A stretch of DNA of 64,000 nucleotides from JAIRVZ01 sp031553415 (GTDB lineage Bacteria > Bacteroidota > Bacteroidia > Bacteroidales > Azobacteroidaceae). Below the pieces are notes generated by a model. It saw only the letters and a program-made list of their open reading frames with translations. It was not told the DNA's origin and did no database searches. This document shows positions 9,291 to 17,790 of the stretch, in pieces. Made by a program: the position numbers and the translations under genes. The DNA lies in NCBI GenBank assembly GCA_031553415.1, contig JAVBLO010000046.1, forward strand, positions 1 to 64,000, written 5' to 3'. The first letter of the stretch is position 1; each line of letters opens with the position of its first letter.

Positions 9291-9505
9291 TAAGTCAGTC
9301 TTCAATAGATCTCGAAATAGTTAATAAATAATAAATTTAACACTGAATTAATATTTATAAATGAAAATTAATAAAAAATAGCATTATAAAATCGATTCTC
9401 AATTGTATAAGCTTAAATATTGCATATTATATAAAATCAGGATTTTGTTATATAAATTAAATTTGCAAACATACTTAATAAATCAAATAATGACTCTTAA
9501 GCTAT

Positions 9506-10537
9506 ATGTTGAATAATAAAAACCACGAAAACATCTTCACCTCATTTTTGAGTTTTTTGGGAGTTAAATATACCAATCAATATGCCAACAAGCATTTCAA
9601 TGAACACCCGAATAAGTATAATCTATTGGGATTATCCCAAATGCTTTCCGAATATGGGATAGCGAACAAAGGAATACAAATCACCGGTAACAAGGAAGAA
9701 GCGCTCCATGATTTGGAAACACCTTTTATCGCCCACACCGGCAGCGATTTTGTGAATGTTTTCAAAATAACTCCCGATAAGATTCATTATGTTTGGCGTG
9801 ACAAGCCCATAGCCACCGCTCATGAAGAATTCCTGAAAATATGGACTGGCAGGGTTTTATTAGCTGAAGCTGGTGGAAACTCGATAGAACCCGGTTATAA
9901 GGTGAACCGTAAAAAGGAATACTTCTATGTTGTCCGGCAATTGGGTTTGTTGTCGGCTGTTTGTGTCTTGTTGTCGACAACGTATATCTTCAATCATTAT
10001 TATAACCAATTAGGAGCAACTTTATCCCTGCTTGTGAATCTTCTCGGTATTTATATCGGTTATTTGTTGGTACAAAAACAAATGCACATACAAAGTAATT
10101 ATGCCGACAAAATCTGTTCCCTGTTCAAGCAAAGCGATTGCAACAACATACTGGAATCGAAAGCTGCCAAATTATGGGGTGTAATCGGTTGGAGTGAAGT
10201 GGGCTTGGGTTATTTTATCTCCAATACCCTTATTTTATTACTTTTTCCACAATTGGTTGGTTATTCGGCCATTATCAACATTTGTGTATTGCCTTATACG
10301 GTATGGAGTGTGTGGTATCAGAAATTCAAGGCCAATCAATGGTGTCCGCTGTGTTTGATTGTACTGATATTGTTATGGACAGTGTTTGCTATAAACCTGT
10401 CATTCAATTATGTCGATGTTCCATCTATTCATCTTCCTGATATTTTATTTACGGGCTGCATCTACCTGATTCCTTTATTGATGATCAACCTATCCATACC
10501 TCTTTTAGCCAAAGGCCGGCAAGTAGAAAAGATATGA
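9506..10537 (+). CDS. C39-like/VKOR membrane protein, interrupted by in-frame TGA
   Basis: A 343-residue piece of a longer protein. Residues 1-130 resemble an inactive C39 peptidase-like domain. Residues about 145-335 hold several transmembrane helices of the vitamin K epoxide reductase family, with a loop cysteine pair (ICSLFKQSDC) and the quinone-side CxxC (WCPLC). The TGA at 10535-10537 stops the frame, but the same frame continues open to 11092 and encodes the thioredoxin domain usually fused to such VKOR proteins. VKOR oxidises a partner thioredoxin, which then makes disulfides in exported proteins; the precursor has two cysteines. With the stop, the membrane part would be made without its partner domain. 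Confidence 0.75.
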   Translation: MLNNKNHENIFTSFLSFLGVKYTNQYANKHFNEHPNKYNLLGLSQMLSEYGIANKGIQITGNKEEALHDLETPFIAHTGSDFVNVFKITPDKIHYVWRDKPIATAHEEFLKIWTGRVLLAEAGGNSIEPGYKVNRKKEYFYVVRQLGLLSAVCVLLSTTYIFNHYYNQLGATLSLLVNLLGIYIGYLLVQKQMHIQSNYADKICSLFKQSDCNNILESKAAKLWGVIGWSEVGLGYFISNTLILLLFPQLVGYSAIINICVLPYTVWSVWYQKFKANQWCPLCLIVLILLWTVFAINLSFNYVDVPSIHLPDILFTGCIYLIPLLMINLSIPLLAKGRQVEKI

Positions 10538-11092
10538 CAGGAAATCAACAGTCTGAAAGCTTCTGAAGAAGTATTTCTGGCTATATTGAAAAAGCAACCG
10601 TATCACAAAGTAGATAAATCAACTTCCCGGATCCTCTTTGGAAACAGAGATTCAAAAGTCTTGATTACAATACTAACTAATCCGCATTGTGAGCCGTGTG
10701 CCCGAATGCATTACCGGATAGAAAAGCTACAAACAGAAACAAAAGACAGGTTTTGTTTCCAGTATATCTTTTCTTCATTTAATACAGATTTGGAAACAAG
10801 CAGCAAGTTATTGATTGAAAGCTATCTGAAAAATAATAAGGACGAAAATAGGAATATTTACAATGAATGGTTTAAGGATGGTAAATACCATAAAGAAACA
10901 TTTTTTGAAAAGCATAACTTCAAGGGAGATGATGGAGAAATGTTGGATGAATGGACAGCTCATAACCAATGGAAAGAAGAAACTAAACTGCGAGCCACCC
11001 CAACCATATTGATAAATGGCTATGAGCTGCCTGGTAACTATAAAATTGAGGATTTGAGGTATTTTACAAATTTAGAGGTTGACACTAAATAA
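10538..11092 (+). pseudogene. Thioredoxin/DsbA-like half of the interrupted VKOR fusion
   Basis: The frame after the TGA begins QEINSLKASEEVFLAILKKQ and carries a thioredoxin-like domain with NPHCEPCARMH (CEPC active site) and a cis-proline segment (RATPTILINGYELPG). There is no good start codon or ribosome binding site just after the stop; TTG at 10586 is the first possible start. VKOR-thioredoxin fusions are well known in Bacteroidetes, so a single point change, for example CGA or CAA to TGA, is the simplest explanation. Read-through or sequencing error would restore one protein from 9506 to 11092. Confidence 0.65.
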
Positions 11093-11112
11093 CTGTTGTC
11101 AAGTTGTAGGGC

Positions 11113-11160
11113 AACAGGCAATAATCTGATCTCTTATTGTTAAATTCTACAGCAAAAATA
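11113..11160 (+). repeat. Duplicated glycosyltransferase-tail segment upstream of the precursor gene
   Basis: A 19-nt stretch at 11113-11131 (AACAGGCAATAATCTGATC) and a following AAATTCTACAGCAAAA are shared with 8339-8383. At 8339 the sequence is the end of the glycosyltransferase gene and its downstream spacer. This suggests that a precursor gene once followed such a gene directly and that the genes between were inserted or rearranged. Confidence 0.6.
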
Positions 11161-11177
11161 ATTAAATTTTGAATGTA

Positions 11178-11303
11178 ATGAAACAGTTAACAAAATTGAA
11201 ATTAAAGGATTTCAGCGAAATGACAGACAATGAAATGAAAAGAACAATTGGAGGAGTTGATGATGGAAATGAATGTGATGGCACTTCTGGTGCTTGCACA
11301 TGA
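11178..11303 (+). CDS. GG-leader natural product precursor peptide
   Basis: A 41-residue peptide. The leader (MKQLTKLKLKDFSEMTDNEM then KRTIGG) matches the GG-Bacteroidales precursor family: basic start, the KLKDFSEMTDNEM type helix and a Gly-Gly at residues 25-26. The predicted core is VDDGNECDGTSGACT, acidic, with Cys33 and Cys40 and several Ser/Thr that could be modified or glycosylated. The C39 peptidase of the ABC exporter starting at 11638 would cut after GG. AAAATTTTGAATGTA lies directly upstream, with no strong Shine-Dalgarno sequence, as is usual in Bacteroidetes. Possible mature forms are a disulfide-looped peptide, a glycopeptide or a thioether peptide; sequence alone does not decide. 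Confidence 0.85.
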   Translation: MKQLTKLKLKDFSEMTDNEMKRTIGGVDDGNECDGTSGACT

Positions 11304-11637
11304 TAGCAAAGCACTTAAAATTATGAATTGACTTTTGATCCGGTGAAGAAATGGGGAAATTTGCAGCTTTGAAATTATTGTTTATATGTTCTCTCTATTG
11401 CAGAACCTCTTGATGGAGTGTATAACAATAAAATAGAAACATTTAAACAAATCATAACAGACAGTTGCGATATAAAGCTTACATATAAAAACAATATCCG
11501 GCTATCATATTGGTAGCTGTTGCCGGACTAGTATTTCAGATAATTATGTCTCAAAATACTACAGTTTATGTGGATATTTATCTGGAAGATTTACTGAATA
11601 GAGAGAAATAATGAAAATCATATAAAATAAACAATAT
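11304..11637 (+). other. Gap between precursor and exporter with a possible membrane-peptide remnant
   Basis: No intact gene is seen. A frame without a start codon (about 11488-11611) encodes a hydrophobic stretch, PAIILVAVAGLVFQIIMSQN, and ends DLLNREK at TAA. It looks like the C-terminal part of a small single-pass membrane protein. A short frame from 11351 (MGKFAALKLLFICSLYCRTS) is signal-like but stops after 20 residues. Confidence 0.35.
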
Positions 11638-13878
11638 ATGCATAAATCCTTTCCTCACTACCAACAATTAGATGCCATGGACTGTGGCCCATCGTGCCTG
11701 CGCATGATAGCCAAGCATTACGGCCGCAGTTATAACCTGCAGACCTTGCGGGAACGGAGTTATATTACCCGCCAGGGAGTGTCTATGCTGGGCATATCGG
11801 ATGCCGCCGAAAGCATTGGTATGCACACGATGGGAGTGAAAGTGACTTTTGAGCAATTGGTAAACGATGCTCCTTTGCCTTGCATTTTGCATTGGAACCA
11901 GAATCATTTTGTAGTATGCTATGGAATAAAAAAGAAAAAGGGACTGAGAAGAATTAAAGAAAGAAAGAATGAGGCTGAGTATATAATCAATATCTCCGAC
12001 CCTGCCAAAGGCAAATATCCTATCGATAAGAAAGGATTTTTGAAATGCTGGGCTAGTACCAAATTACAGGGGGAAGAAGCCGGAACAGCTTTGTTGTTAA
12101 GCCCTTCTCCCGATTTTTATGAACAGGAAGATGATAAACAGAAACAGGAGAAAAACTTGGGTTATTTTGTTCGCTACCTCTTTCCCTACAAATCACAAAT
12201 GTTCCAGTTGGTTGCAGGAATGCTTATCGGAAGCGTTCTCTCCCTGATTCTCCCGTTCCTTACTCAAGCTGTTGTCGATCAGGGAATCGGGAACAACAAC
12301 CTCAATTTTATCACCCTGATTCTGATTGCACAGTTGGTTTTATCGGTTACCCAGATGGGAATGGGTTTTATCCGCAGTTGGATTACCCTCCACATGAACA
12401 CCCGCATCAGTATTTCGTTGATTTCCGACTTTCTGGCCAAACTGATGAAATTACCTATCCGGTTCTTCGATGCCAAGAATATAGGGGATATTATGCAACG
12501 CATCGGCGACCATGGGCGCATACAGTCATTCATGACCGGAACCGCCTTATCAACTCTGTTTTCATTTGTCAACTTCTTTATTTTCGCTTTTGTAATGGCC
12601 TATTACAACCTGCAGATATTGGTTGTTTTCCTTGCCGGAAATATCTTGTATGTAACCTGGATACTCCTGTTTATGCGTTACCGCCGGAAGTTAGACAACA
12701 GTCGCTTCGCCCAATCATCGGCCAACCAGAGTAATATGGTGCAGTTGATTACCGGCATGCAGGAAATCAAGCTCAACAACTGCGAAAAGCAACAACGTTG
12801 GAAATGGGAAACGATTCAGATTAAATTGTTTAAGATCAGTGTTAAAGGAACAGCATTAGGGCAATACCAGCAAATAGGCTCCATCTTTTTCAACCAGACA
12901 ACTTCCCTGCTCATTTCTTACTTGTCGGCCAAAGCGGTTGTGGAAGGTAATATTACTTTGGGAATGATGATGTCTATCAGTTACATTATCGGTCAACTTT
13001 CAGGTCCTATCGGGCAGGTTATCAGTTTCGCCCAATCACTCCAGGATGCTAAAATCAGTCTGGAACGTTTGAATGAGATTCATAACAAAGAAGATGAGGA
13101 ACAAACGATTCTGCATAAGATAGATTATATCCCTGAAAACAAGACTGTCAAAATAGAGGATGTCTGCTTCAGTTACGATGGCGCCGAACGCGATTATGTG
13201 CTGGAAAATCTCAATCTTGAAATAAAACAAAATAAAGTGACAGCCATCGTGGGTGCAAGCGGCAGTGGAAAAACAACGATTATTAAATTGTTATTGGGTT
13301 TTTATCCTCCGATTAAAGGCAAAATAACAGTGGATAGTATCCCTCTCGATGAAATCAACCCGCATTTGTGGCGGCAACATTCGGGAGCGGTGATGCAGGA
13401 TGGCTTTATATTTTCCGATACCATTGCCAATAATATTGCTGTAGGTGAAGAAACGGTTGATAAAAAACGATTATTGCATGCCGTTACGGTAGCCAATATC
13501 CGTGAATTTATAGAATCCCTGCCATTGAAATACAATACTAAAATCGGTCAGGAAGGCAACGGCATCAGCCAGGGACAACGGCAGCGTTTGTTAATTGCCC
13601 GTTCGGTATATAAGAATCCGGATTTTCTGTTCTTTGATGAGGCCACCAATGCATTAGATGCGAATAATGAACGTATCATTATGGAAAACCTGAACGAATT
13701 CTATAAAGGGAAAACGGTTGTCATTGTTGCCCACCGTTTAAGTACGGTACAGCATGCCGACAATATCATCGTGCTTGATAAAGGAAAAGTAATAGAAGAA
13801 GGAACTCATAAAGAGTTGACGGAAAAGAAAGGGGCGTATTATACGCTGGTGAGGAACCAGTTGGAATTGGGAAATTAA
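11638..13878 (+). CDS. Peptidase-containing ABC exporter (C39 PCAT)
   Basis: A 746-residue inner-membrane exporter that cuts the leader and transports the peptide. Residues 1-145 are a C39 cysteine peptidase: catalytic Cys in QLDAMDCGPSCLRMIAKHYG, His in LHWNQNHFVVCYG, Asp in NISDPAKG. Residues about 175-460 are the six-helix ABC transmembrane domain. The nucleotide-binding domain (about 500-746) has GASGSGKTT (Walker A), ISQGQRQR (signature) and DFLFFDEATNALD (Walker B), plus the switch His in VAHRLSTVQHAD. It is followed by the HlyD-type adaptor, and the precursor with GG lies 334 nt upstream. The length is normal for the family. Confidence 0.95.
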   Translation: MHKSFPHYQQLDAMDCGPSCLRMIAKHYGRSYNLQTLRERSYITRQGVSMLGISDAAESIGMHTMGVKVTFEQLVNDAPLPCILHWNQNHFVVCYGIKKKKGLRRIKERKNEAEYIINISDPAKGKYPIDKKGFLKCWASTKLQGEEAGTALLLSPSPDFYEQEDDKQKQEKNLGYFVRYLFPYKSQMFQLVAGMLIGSVLSLILPFLTQAVVDQGIGNNNLNFITLILIAQLVLSVTQMGMGFIRSWITLHMNTRISISLISDFLAKLMKLPIRFFDAKNIGDIMQRIGDHGRIQSFMTGTALSTLFSFVNFFIFAFVMAYYNLQILVVFLAGNILYVTWILLFMRYRRKLDNSRFAQSSANQSNMVQLITGMQEIKLNNCEKQQRWKWETIQIKLFKISVKGTALGQYQQIGSIFFNQTTSLLISYLSAKAVVEGNITLGMMMSISYIIGQLSGPIGQVISFAQSLQDAKISLERLNEIHNKEDEEQTILHKIDYIPENKTVKIEDVCFSYDGAERDYVLENLNLEIKQNKVTAIVGASGSGKTTIIKLLLGFYPPIKGKITVDSIPLDEINPHLWRQHSGAVMQDGFIFSDTIANNIAVGEETVDKKRLLHAVTVANIREFIESLPLKYNTKIGQEGNGISQGQRQRLLIARSVYKNPDFLFFDEATNALDANNERIIMENLNEFYKGKTVVIVAHRLSTVQHADNIIVLDKGKVIEEGTHKELTEKKGAYYTLVRNQLELGN

Positions 13879-14008
13879 CCCCTAAATCCCCTAAAGGGAA
13901 CTTGGGTGTGTGATATATTGTAGTTGACAAAAAATGGAAAAAACAAATAAAACAGGTAAAGCAGAACACATAGCTGCTCCCAAGTCCCCTTTAGGGGATT
14001 TAGGGGTT
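13877..14008. repeat. Inverted pair of the SPLGDLGV-type palindromic repeat
   Basis: Arms of 30 bp at 13877-13906 and 13979-14008 are complementary at 29 positions. The left arm begins at the exporter stop codon. The right arm is inside the adaptor gene and is read in frame as PKSPLGDLGV. A degenerate third copy occupies about 16108-16137 across the stop codons of the nitroreductase and cdaA genes. Confidence 0.85.
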
Positions 14009-15289
14009 GAACTCCGCAGCGAGGAATTTCAGGAGATGCTGGGAGCTGTTCCTCCCTGGATTTTGAGGTGGGGAATTGTTGTGATTGGAATTGTTGTTGT
14101 AATCATTCTCGCAGGGAGCGCCATTTTCAAATATCCCGATACGATTCCGGCGCAAATGGTCTTGACAAGCGCTACTCCCGCTAATGTCATCATAGCGAAA
14201 ACTTCCGGTAAATTACAAGAGTTATTTGTTGCAGATAATCGGCACGTCAGGCAGGGGCAATACTTAGCCGTAGTGGAAAATCCGGCCTGTACAAAAGATA
14301 TCCTGTTCCTGAAAAATTATTTATTTTCTCTTGCCGGTAATTCCGATTCAATAATGGCTCTTCCTCCGAAAGACCTGAAACTGGGCAATCTGCAAACGCT
14401 CTATTCTTCGTTCTATATTAATCTTTTTGAATATTCGGAATTTAAACGGTTGGAATATTATCCGAAGAAAATCGAGATAATGAAACTTAAGATACAAAAA
14501 AACGAAGTGCAATATAAAAATCTCTACCGTCAACAATCCATAGTGGAAGAACAATTAAGTATCTCTCAAAACCAATACCAAAGAGATTCTTCCTTGTATA
14601 AGAAAGCGATATTTTCCGATGAAGAACTGGAAAAATCAAAAAGCCAGCATTTGCAGGCGCGCTTGTCGAATGAAAATATGCAATCTACGATAGAAAACAT
14701 GGAAATACAAATTATCCAGATGAAAGAAACTTTGTTGGATATAGAACAACAATATACCGACCGGAAAAATACTTTCGAAAGCCAATTGAAAACATCAACA
14801 AACCAACTGCTTAACGAAATACAAACGTGGGAAATATCTTATACACTACAGACTCCGGTAGATGGAACAGTTACATTTACCAATATCTGGGTGGAAAACC
14901 AGAATGTAACGGGCGGTTCTCCTGTTTTCAATGTGGTTCCCGACAATAAAGGTGAATACATCGGTAAAGCCCTGTTGCCTCTTACCCGTTCGGGTAAGGT
15001 AAAAACGGGACAAAAAGTCAATATCCGTTTCAACAATTTCCCCGACAATGAATTCGGGATGGTGAAAGGTATCGTCAGGAATATTTCGTTAGTTCCCTCA
15101 AAAGACAACAATGGTAGCAGCTATACTATTGAAATCGGTTTGCCCGAAGGACTCATCACTACTTACAAAAAAGAACTGCCCTTCTTTCCCGAAATGGAAG
15201 CGCAAGCGGATATCATTACAGAAGATATTTCCCTGTTGGAGAGGTTCTTCATGCCGTTAAGGAAGATTTGGACAGAAAGCATGAATTAA
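13934..15289 (+). CDS. HlyD-family membrane fusion protein of the peptide exporter
   Basis: A 451-residue periplasmic adaptor. One N-terminal transmembrane helix lies at about residues 45-66 (WGIVVIGIVVVIILAGSAIF). A lipoyl-like half motif follows (SGKLQELFVADNRHVRQGQY), then a long coiled coil (about 175-290) and the second barrel half (TPVDGTVTFTNIWVENQNV). It would link the ABC exporter to an outer-membrane channel not present in the window. Residues 15-25 (PKSPLGDLGVE) come from an intergenic repeat fused in frame to the cytoplasmic N-terminus. The real core may start at SEEFQEMLGAVPPW. Confidence 0.9.
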   Translation: MEKTNKTGKAEHIAAPKSPLGDLGVELRSEEFQEMLGAVPPWILRWGIVVIGIVVVIILAGSAIFKYPDTIPAQMVLTSATPANVIIAKTSGKLQELFVADNRHVRQGQYLAVVENPACTKDILFLKNYLFSLAGNSDSIMALPPKDLKLGNLQTLYSSFYINLFEYSEFKRLEYYPKKIEIMKLKIQKNEVQYKNLYRQQSIVEEQLSISQNQYQRDSSLYKKAIFSDEELEKSKSQHLQARLSNENMQSTIENMEIQIIQMKETLLDIEQQYTDRKNTFESQLKTSTNQLLNEIQTWEISYTLQTPVDGTVTFTNIWVENQNVTGGSPVFNVVPDNKGEYIGKALLPLTRSGKVKTGQKVNIRFNNFPDNEFGMVKGIVRNISLVPSKDNNGSSYTIEIGLPEGLITTYKKELPFFPEMEAQADIITEDISLLERFFMPLRKIWTESMN

Positions 15290-15340
15290 AACAAATGATA
15301 TATAAAGAACTGGAAAAACAGACTAAATCAATTTTTTATG

Positions 15341-15348
15341 TAAATTTG
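15341..15348 (+). promoter_or_regulatory. Probable -7 box for the nitroreductase gene
   Basis: TAAATTTG matches the Bacteroidetes -7 consensus 22 nt upstream of the ATG at 15370. No clear -33 TTTG is present at the right distance. Confidence 0.35.
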
Positions 15349-15369
15349 TAATCTGAAAAAAGGAAAAGC

Positions 15370-16113
15370 ATGAAATCATTAAAAAGCAGAAGGACTATCA
15401 GGAAATATTCGGATAAACCTGTAAGTAATGAGTTATTGAATGAATTATTGGAAATTGCCGCCCGCACATCCACTATGGGAAACATGCAACTCTATAGTGT
15501 TATCATTACCCGGGATGAAGCGATGAAAGCGACACTTGCTCCCACTCATTTTAATCAACCCATGGTAAAACAAGCTCCTGTTGTATTGACAATTTGTGCT
15601 GATTTCAACAGGTTCAACAAGTGGTGTATATTAAGGAATGCGGTCCCGGGATACGACAATTTCGCATCATTTTTCAATGCCGCCATGGATGCCCTGTTTT
15701 TTGCCCAGACATTTTGTGTAGCAGCAGAAGAAAAAGGCTTGGGTATTTGTTATTTAGGAACAACCACTTATAATCCCGATAAAATTATAGATATTTTAGC
15801 CCTGCCGAAATTCGTAATGCCTTTAACTACCATCACTTTAGGCTATCCTGAAATTATTCCGCAACAACCCGACCGTCTATCTGTTGAATCTTTCATACAT
15901 TATGAAACCTACAGCGATTACAAGCCGCAGGATATTAATTCATATTACTCAAATAAAGAATCTTTACCTGAAAACCATAAATTCATCGAAGAAAACAACA
16001 AAGAAACTTTAGCACAAGTTTTTACAGATGTAAGGTATAAAAAAACCGATAACGAATATTTTTCAAAAATTCTATTGGAAACGTTGAAAAGGCAGGGATT
16101 TTATAATCCCTAA
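15370..16113 (+). CDS. NfsA/FRP-type nitroreductase family protein
   Basis: A 247-residue flavoprotein. The N-terminal RRTIRKYSDKPVSNELLNEL is the FMN-binding start of the nitroreductase fold, and MGNMQLYSVIIT and GLGICYLGTTTYNP match the NfsA/FRP-like subgroup. It would use NAD(P)H and FMN to reduce nitro or quinone compounds in the cytoplasm; the natural substrate is not known. It is transcribed apart from the peptide cluster, 80 nt after the adaptor, and converges on cdaA. The last codons (FYNP then TAA at 16111-16113) run into a copy of the SPLGDLGV-type repeat. Confidence 0.85.
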   Translation: MKSLKSRRTIRKYSDKPVSNELLNELLEIAARTSTMGNMQLYSVIITRDEAMKATLAPTHFNQPMVKQAPVVLTICADFNRFNKWCILRNAVPGYDNFASFFNAAMDALFFAQTFCVAAEEKGLGICYLGTTTYNPDKIIDILALPKFVMPLTTITLGYPEIIPQQPDRLSVESFIHYETYSDYKPQDINSYYSNKESLPENHKFIEENNKETLAQVFTDVRYKKTDNEYFSKILLETLKRQGFYNP

Positions 16114-16128
16114 ATTCCCGAAAGGGGA

Positions 16129-16905
16129 TTAAGGGTGTTCGGAATCTTTTATCAATAATTTCTGCAATTCCTCCCCGGTTAAATCAAAATGTAGCCTGGA
16201 TTTATATGCCAACGAAATTTTACCGGTTTCTTCGGAAACAACAATTACTTTGGCATCAGTTTCCTGAGATATTCCCAATGCAGAACGGTGCCTCAATCCT
16301 AGTTCTTTCGGAATGTCATTTCTTTGGGAAACAGGTAATATACAAGCAGCAGCTTTGATTTTTTTATCTGCAATAATGGTAGCGCCATCATGTAAAGGGC
16401 TGTTTTTAAAGAATATATTTTCAAGAAGACGAGAACTTAATGCAGCATTTAACATTTCGCCGGTTTCGATATAAAGTCCCAGGTTAACCTTCTGTTGCAT
16501 AACAATCAAAGCACCCGTTTTTGTTTTCGACATATTCATGGAAGCCAAAACAATGGGCATAATATAAGAAAGGTCTTCTTGTATTTTATTCGACTTAGGG
16601 TTTAATAGTTTGGCTAAAAACTTCCAACCTTTATTAGAACCTAATATCAAAAGGAAACGCCTGATTTCATCCTGGAACAATATAACCAATACAATAAATC
16701 CGACACTGATGAATTTATCCATAATGACACCCATCAGTTTCATTTCCAGGATTTGGGAAACCAGAATCCATACAGCAATAAAAGACAATATACCTGCAAA
16801 AATGGCAATTGTTCCCGAATCTTTCATTAACCGGTAGGTTTTATACAGGAAAAATGCTACGCAGAGAACATCTATGGCATCTTCTATTCCGAAATGGAGA
16901 GTCAT
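16129..16905 (-). CDS. cdaA: Diadenylate cyclase CdaA
   Basis: A 258-residue membrane-bound enzyme making cyclic di-AMP from two ATP. Three N-terminal transmembrane segments (about 10-75) precede the DAC domain, with the conserved DGA (NSPLHDGATII) and RHR (GLRHRSALGISQ) motifs. The length is typical of CdaA/DacA. It is encoded downstream of folP on the same strand, an arrangement usual in Bacteroidetes. Its last codons overlap the degenerate palindromic repeat shared with the end of the nitroreductase gene. Confidence 0.95.
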   Translation of the reverse strand: MTLHFGIEDAIDVLCVAFFLYKTYRLMKDSGTIAIFAGILSFIAVWILVSQILEMKLMGVIMDKFISVGFIVLVILFQDEIRRFLLILGSNKGWKFLAKLLNPKSNKIQEDLSYIMPIVLASMNMSKTKTGALIVMQQKVNLGLYIETGEMLNAALSSRLLENIFFKNSPLHDGATIIADKKIKAAACILPVSQRNDIPKELGLRHRSALGISQETDAKVIVVSEETGKISLAYKSRLHFDLTGEELQKLLIKDSEHP

Positions 16906-16954
16906 ATATTCAATTAAAAATTAATAATTAATACCTAACAATCAAGGGGTTAGG

Positions 16955-17788
16955 CTATGTATTATTGGAAGCTACATATAATTTTACAGCTTCGACAGAT
17001 TCTTTTATATCATGTACACGAAGGATGTTTGCGCCTTTTGTCAGAGCCAGGGTATTCAGCACGGTTGTTCCGTTCAAACTCTCTTCCGGGGAACATTTAA
17101 GAATATCCCTGATCATTTTTTTTCGTGAAATACCAACCAAAATTGGGAGTTCAAATATACGAAAATCTTCCAAACTATTCACTAAAGCATAGTTTTGATT
17201 TGTAGTTTTGCTAAAACCAAAACCTGGGTCAATGATAATATCATTAACGCCCTTTCTGTGCAGTTGGTTTATTTTTTCTGAAAAATACAGAAAAATATCT
17301 TGCTTCAGGTTTTTATATTCTGTGTATTGCATCATGGTTTGGGGAGTTCCCTGCATGTGCATGATAATATAAGGAACTTTCAATCCGGCTACCACATCAA
17401 ACATTTTGTCGTCGAGATTTCCGGCTGAAATATCATTGATTATGGCAACTCCATATTTTTCAACACATTTCCGGGCAATCCCGGAACGGAAAGTATCTAT
17501 TGAAACAATGGCTTCCGGATATATTTCAAACAATATAGGTAATGCATAATCTAACCGCTGCATTTCTTCTTCTTCGTTCACAAAAGCAGCATTGGGGCGG
17601 GAAGAATAACCGCCGACATCAATTATATCAGCGCCTTCTTCCATCATTTGCACCACCCGCCGCCGGATTTCCTCTTCAGTTTGTTTGCGGCTTTCTTCAA
17701 AAAATGAATCAGGGGTTATATTGAGAATTCCCATCACCTTTGGCGTAGAAAAATCCATCAAAGCACCTTTTGTGTTAATAGTTTTCAT
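16955..17788 (-). CDS. folP: Dihydropteroate synthase
   Basis: A 277-residue TIM-barrel enzyme of folate synthesis. It joins 4-aminobenzoate to hydroxymethyl-dihydropterin diphosphate. Signature segments: VMGILNITPDSFFEESR near the N-terminus, DVGGYSSRPNA, NDISAG, IMHMQGTPQTMM, IIDPGFGFSKTTNQNY and GISRKK. The phosphate-binding and pterin-site residues of the family are present. It is transcribed after nadE, 2 nt apart, and before cdaA (49 nt), so nadB, nadE, folP and cdaA probably share a transcript. Confidence 0.95.
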   Translation of the reverse strand: MKTINTKGALMDFSTPKVMGILNITPDSFFEESRKQTEEEIRRRVVQMMEEGADIIDVGGYSSRPNAAFVNEEEEMQRLDYALPILFEIYPEAIVSIDTFRSGIARKCVEKYGVAIINDISAGNLDDKMFDVVAGLKVPYIIMHMQGTPQTMMQYTEYKNLKQDIFLYFSEKINQLHRKGVNDIIIDPGFGFSKTTNQNYALVNSLEDFRIFELPILVGISRKKMIRDILKCSPEESLNGTTVLNTLALTKGANILRVHDIKESVEAVKLYVASNNT

Positions 17789-17790
17789 TT

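Noticed and set aside
10535..10537. TGA as selenocysteine or a reassigned codon
   Set aside because: No selenocysteine insertion structure is apparent, the position is a linker without a catalytic role, and TGA ends other intact genes normally.
8426..11303. Classical lanthipeptide pathway
   Set aside because: No LanB or LanM dehydratase is present and the LanC-like protein lacks visible zinc ligands, so thioether rings cannot be claimed.
12378..12734. 118-codon frame inside the ABC exporter gene
   Set aside because: It is an out-of-frame shadow of the transmembrane domain with a full Walker-containing gene in the true frame.
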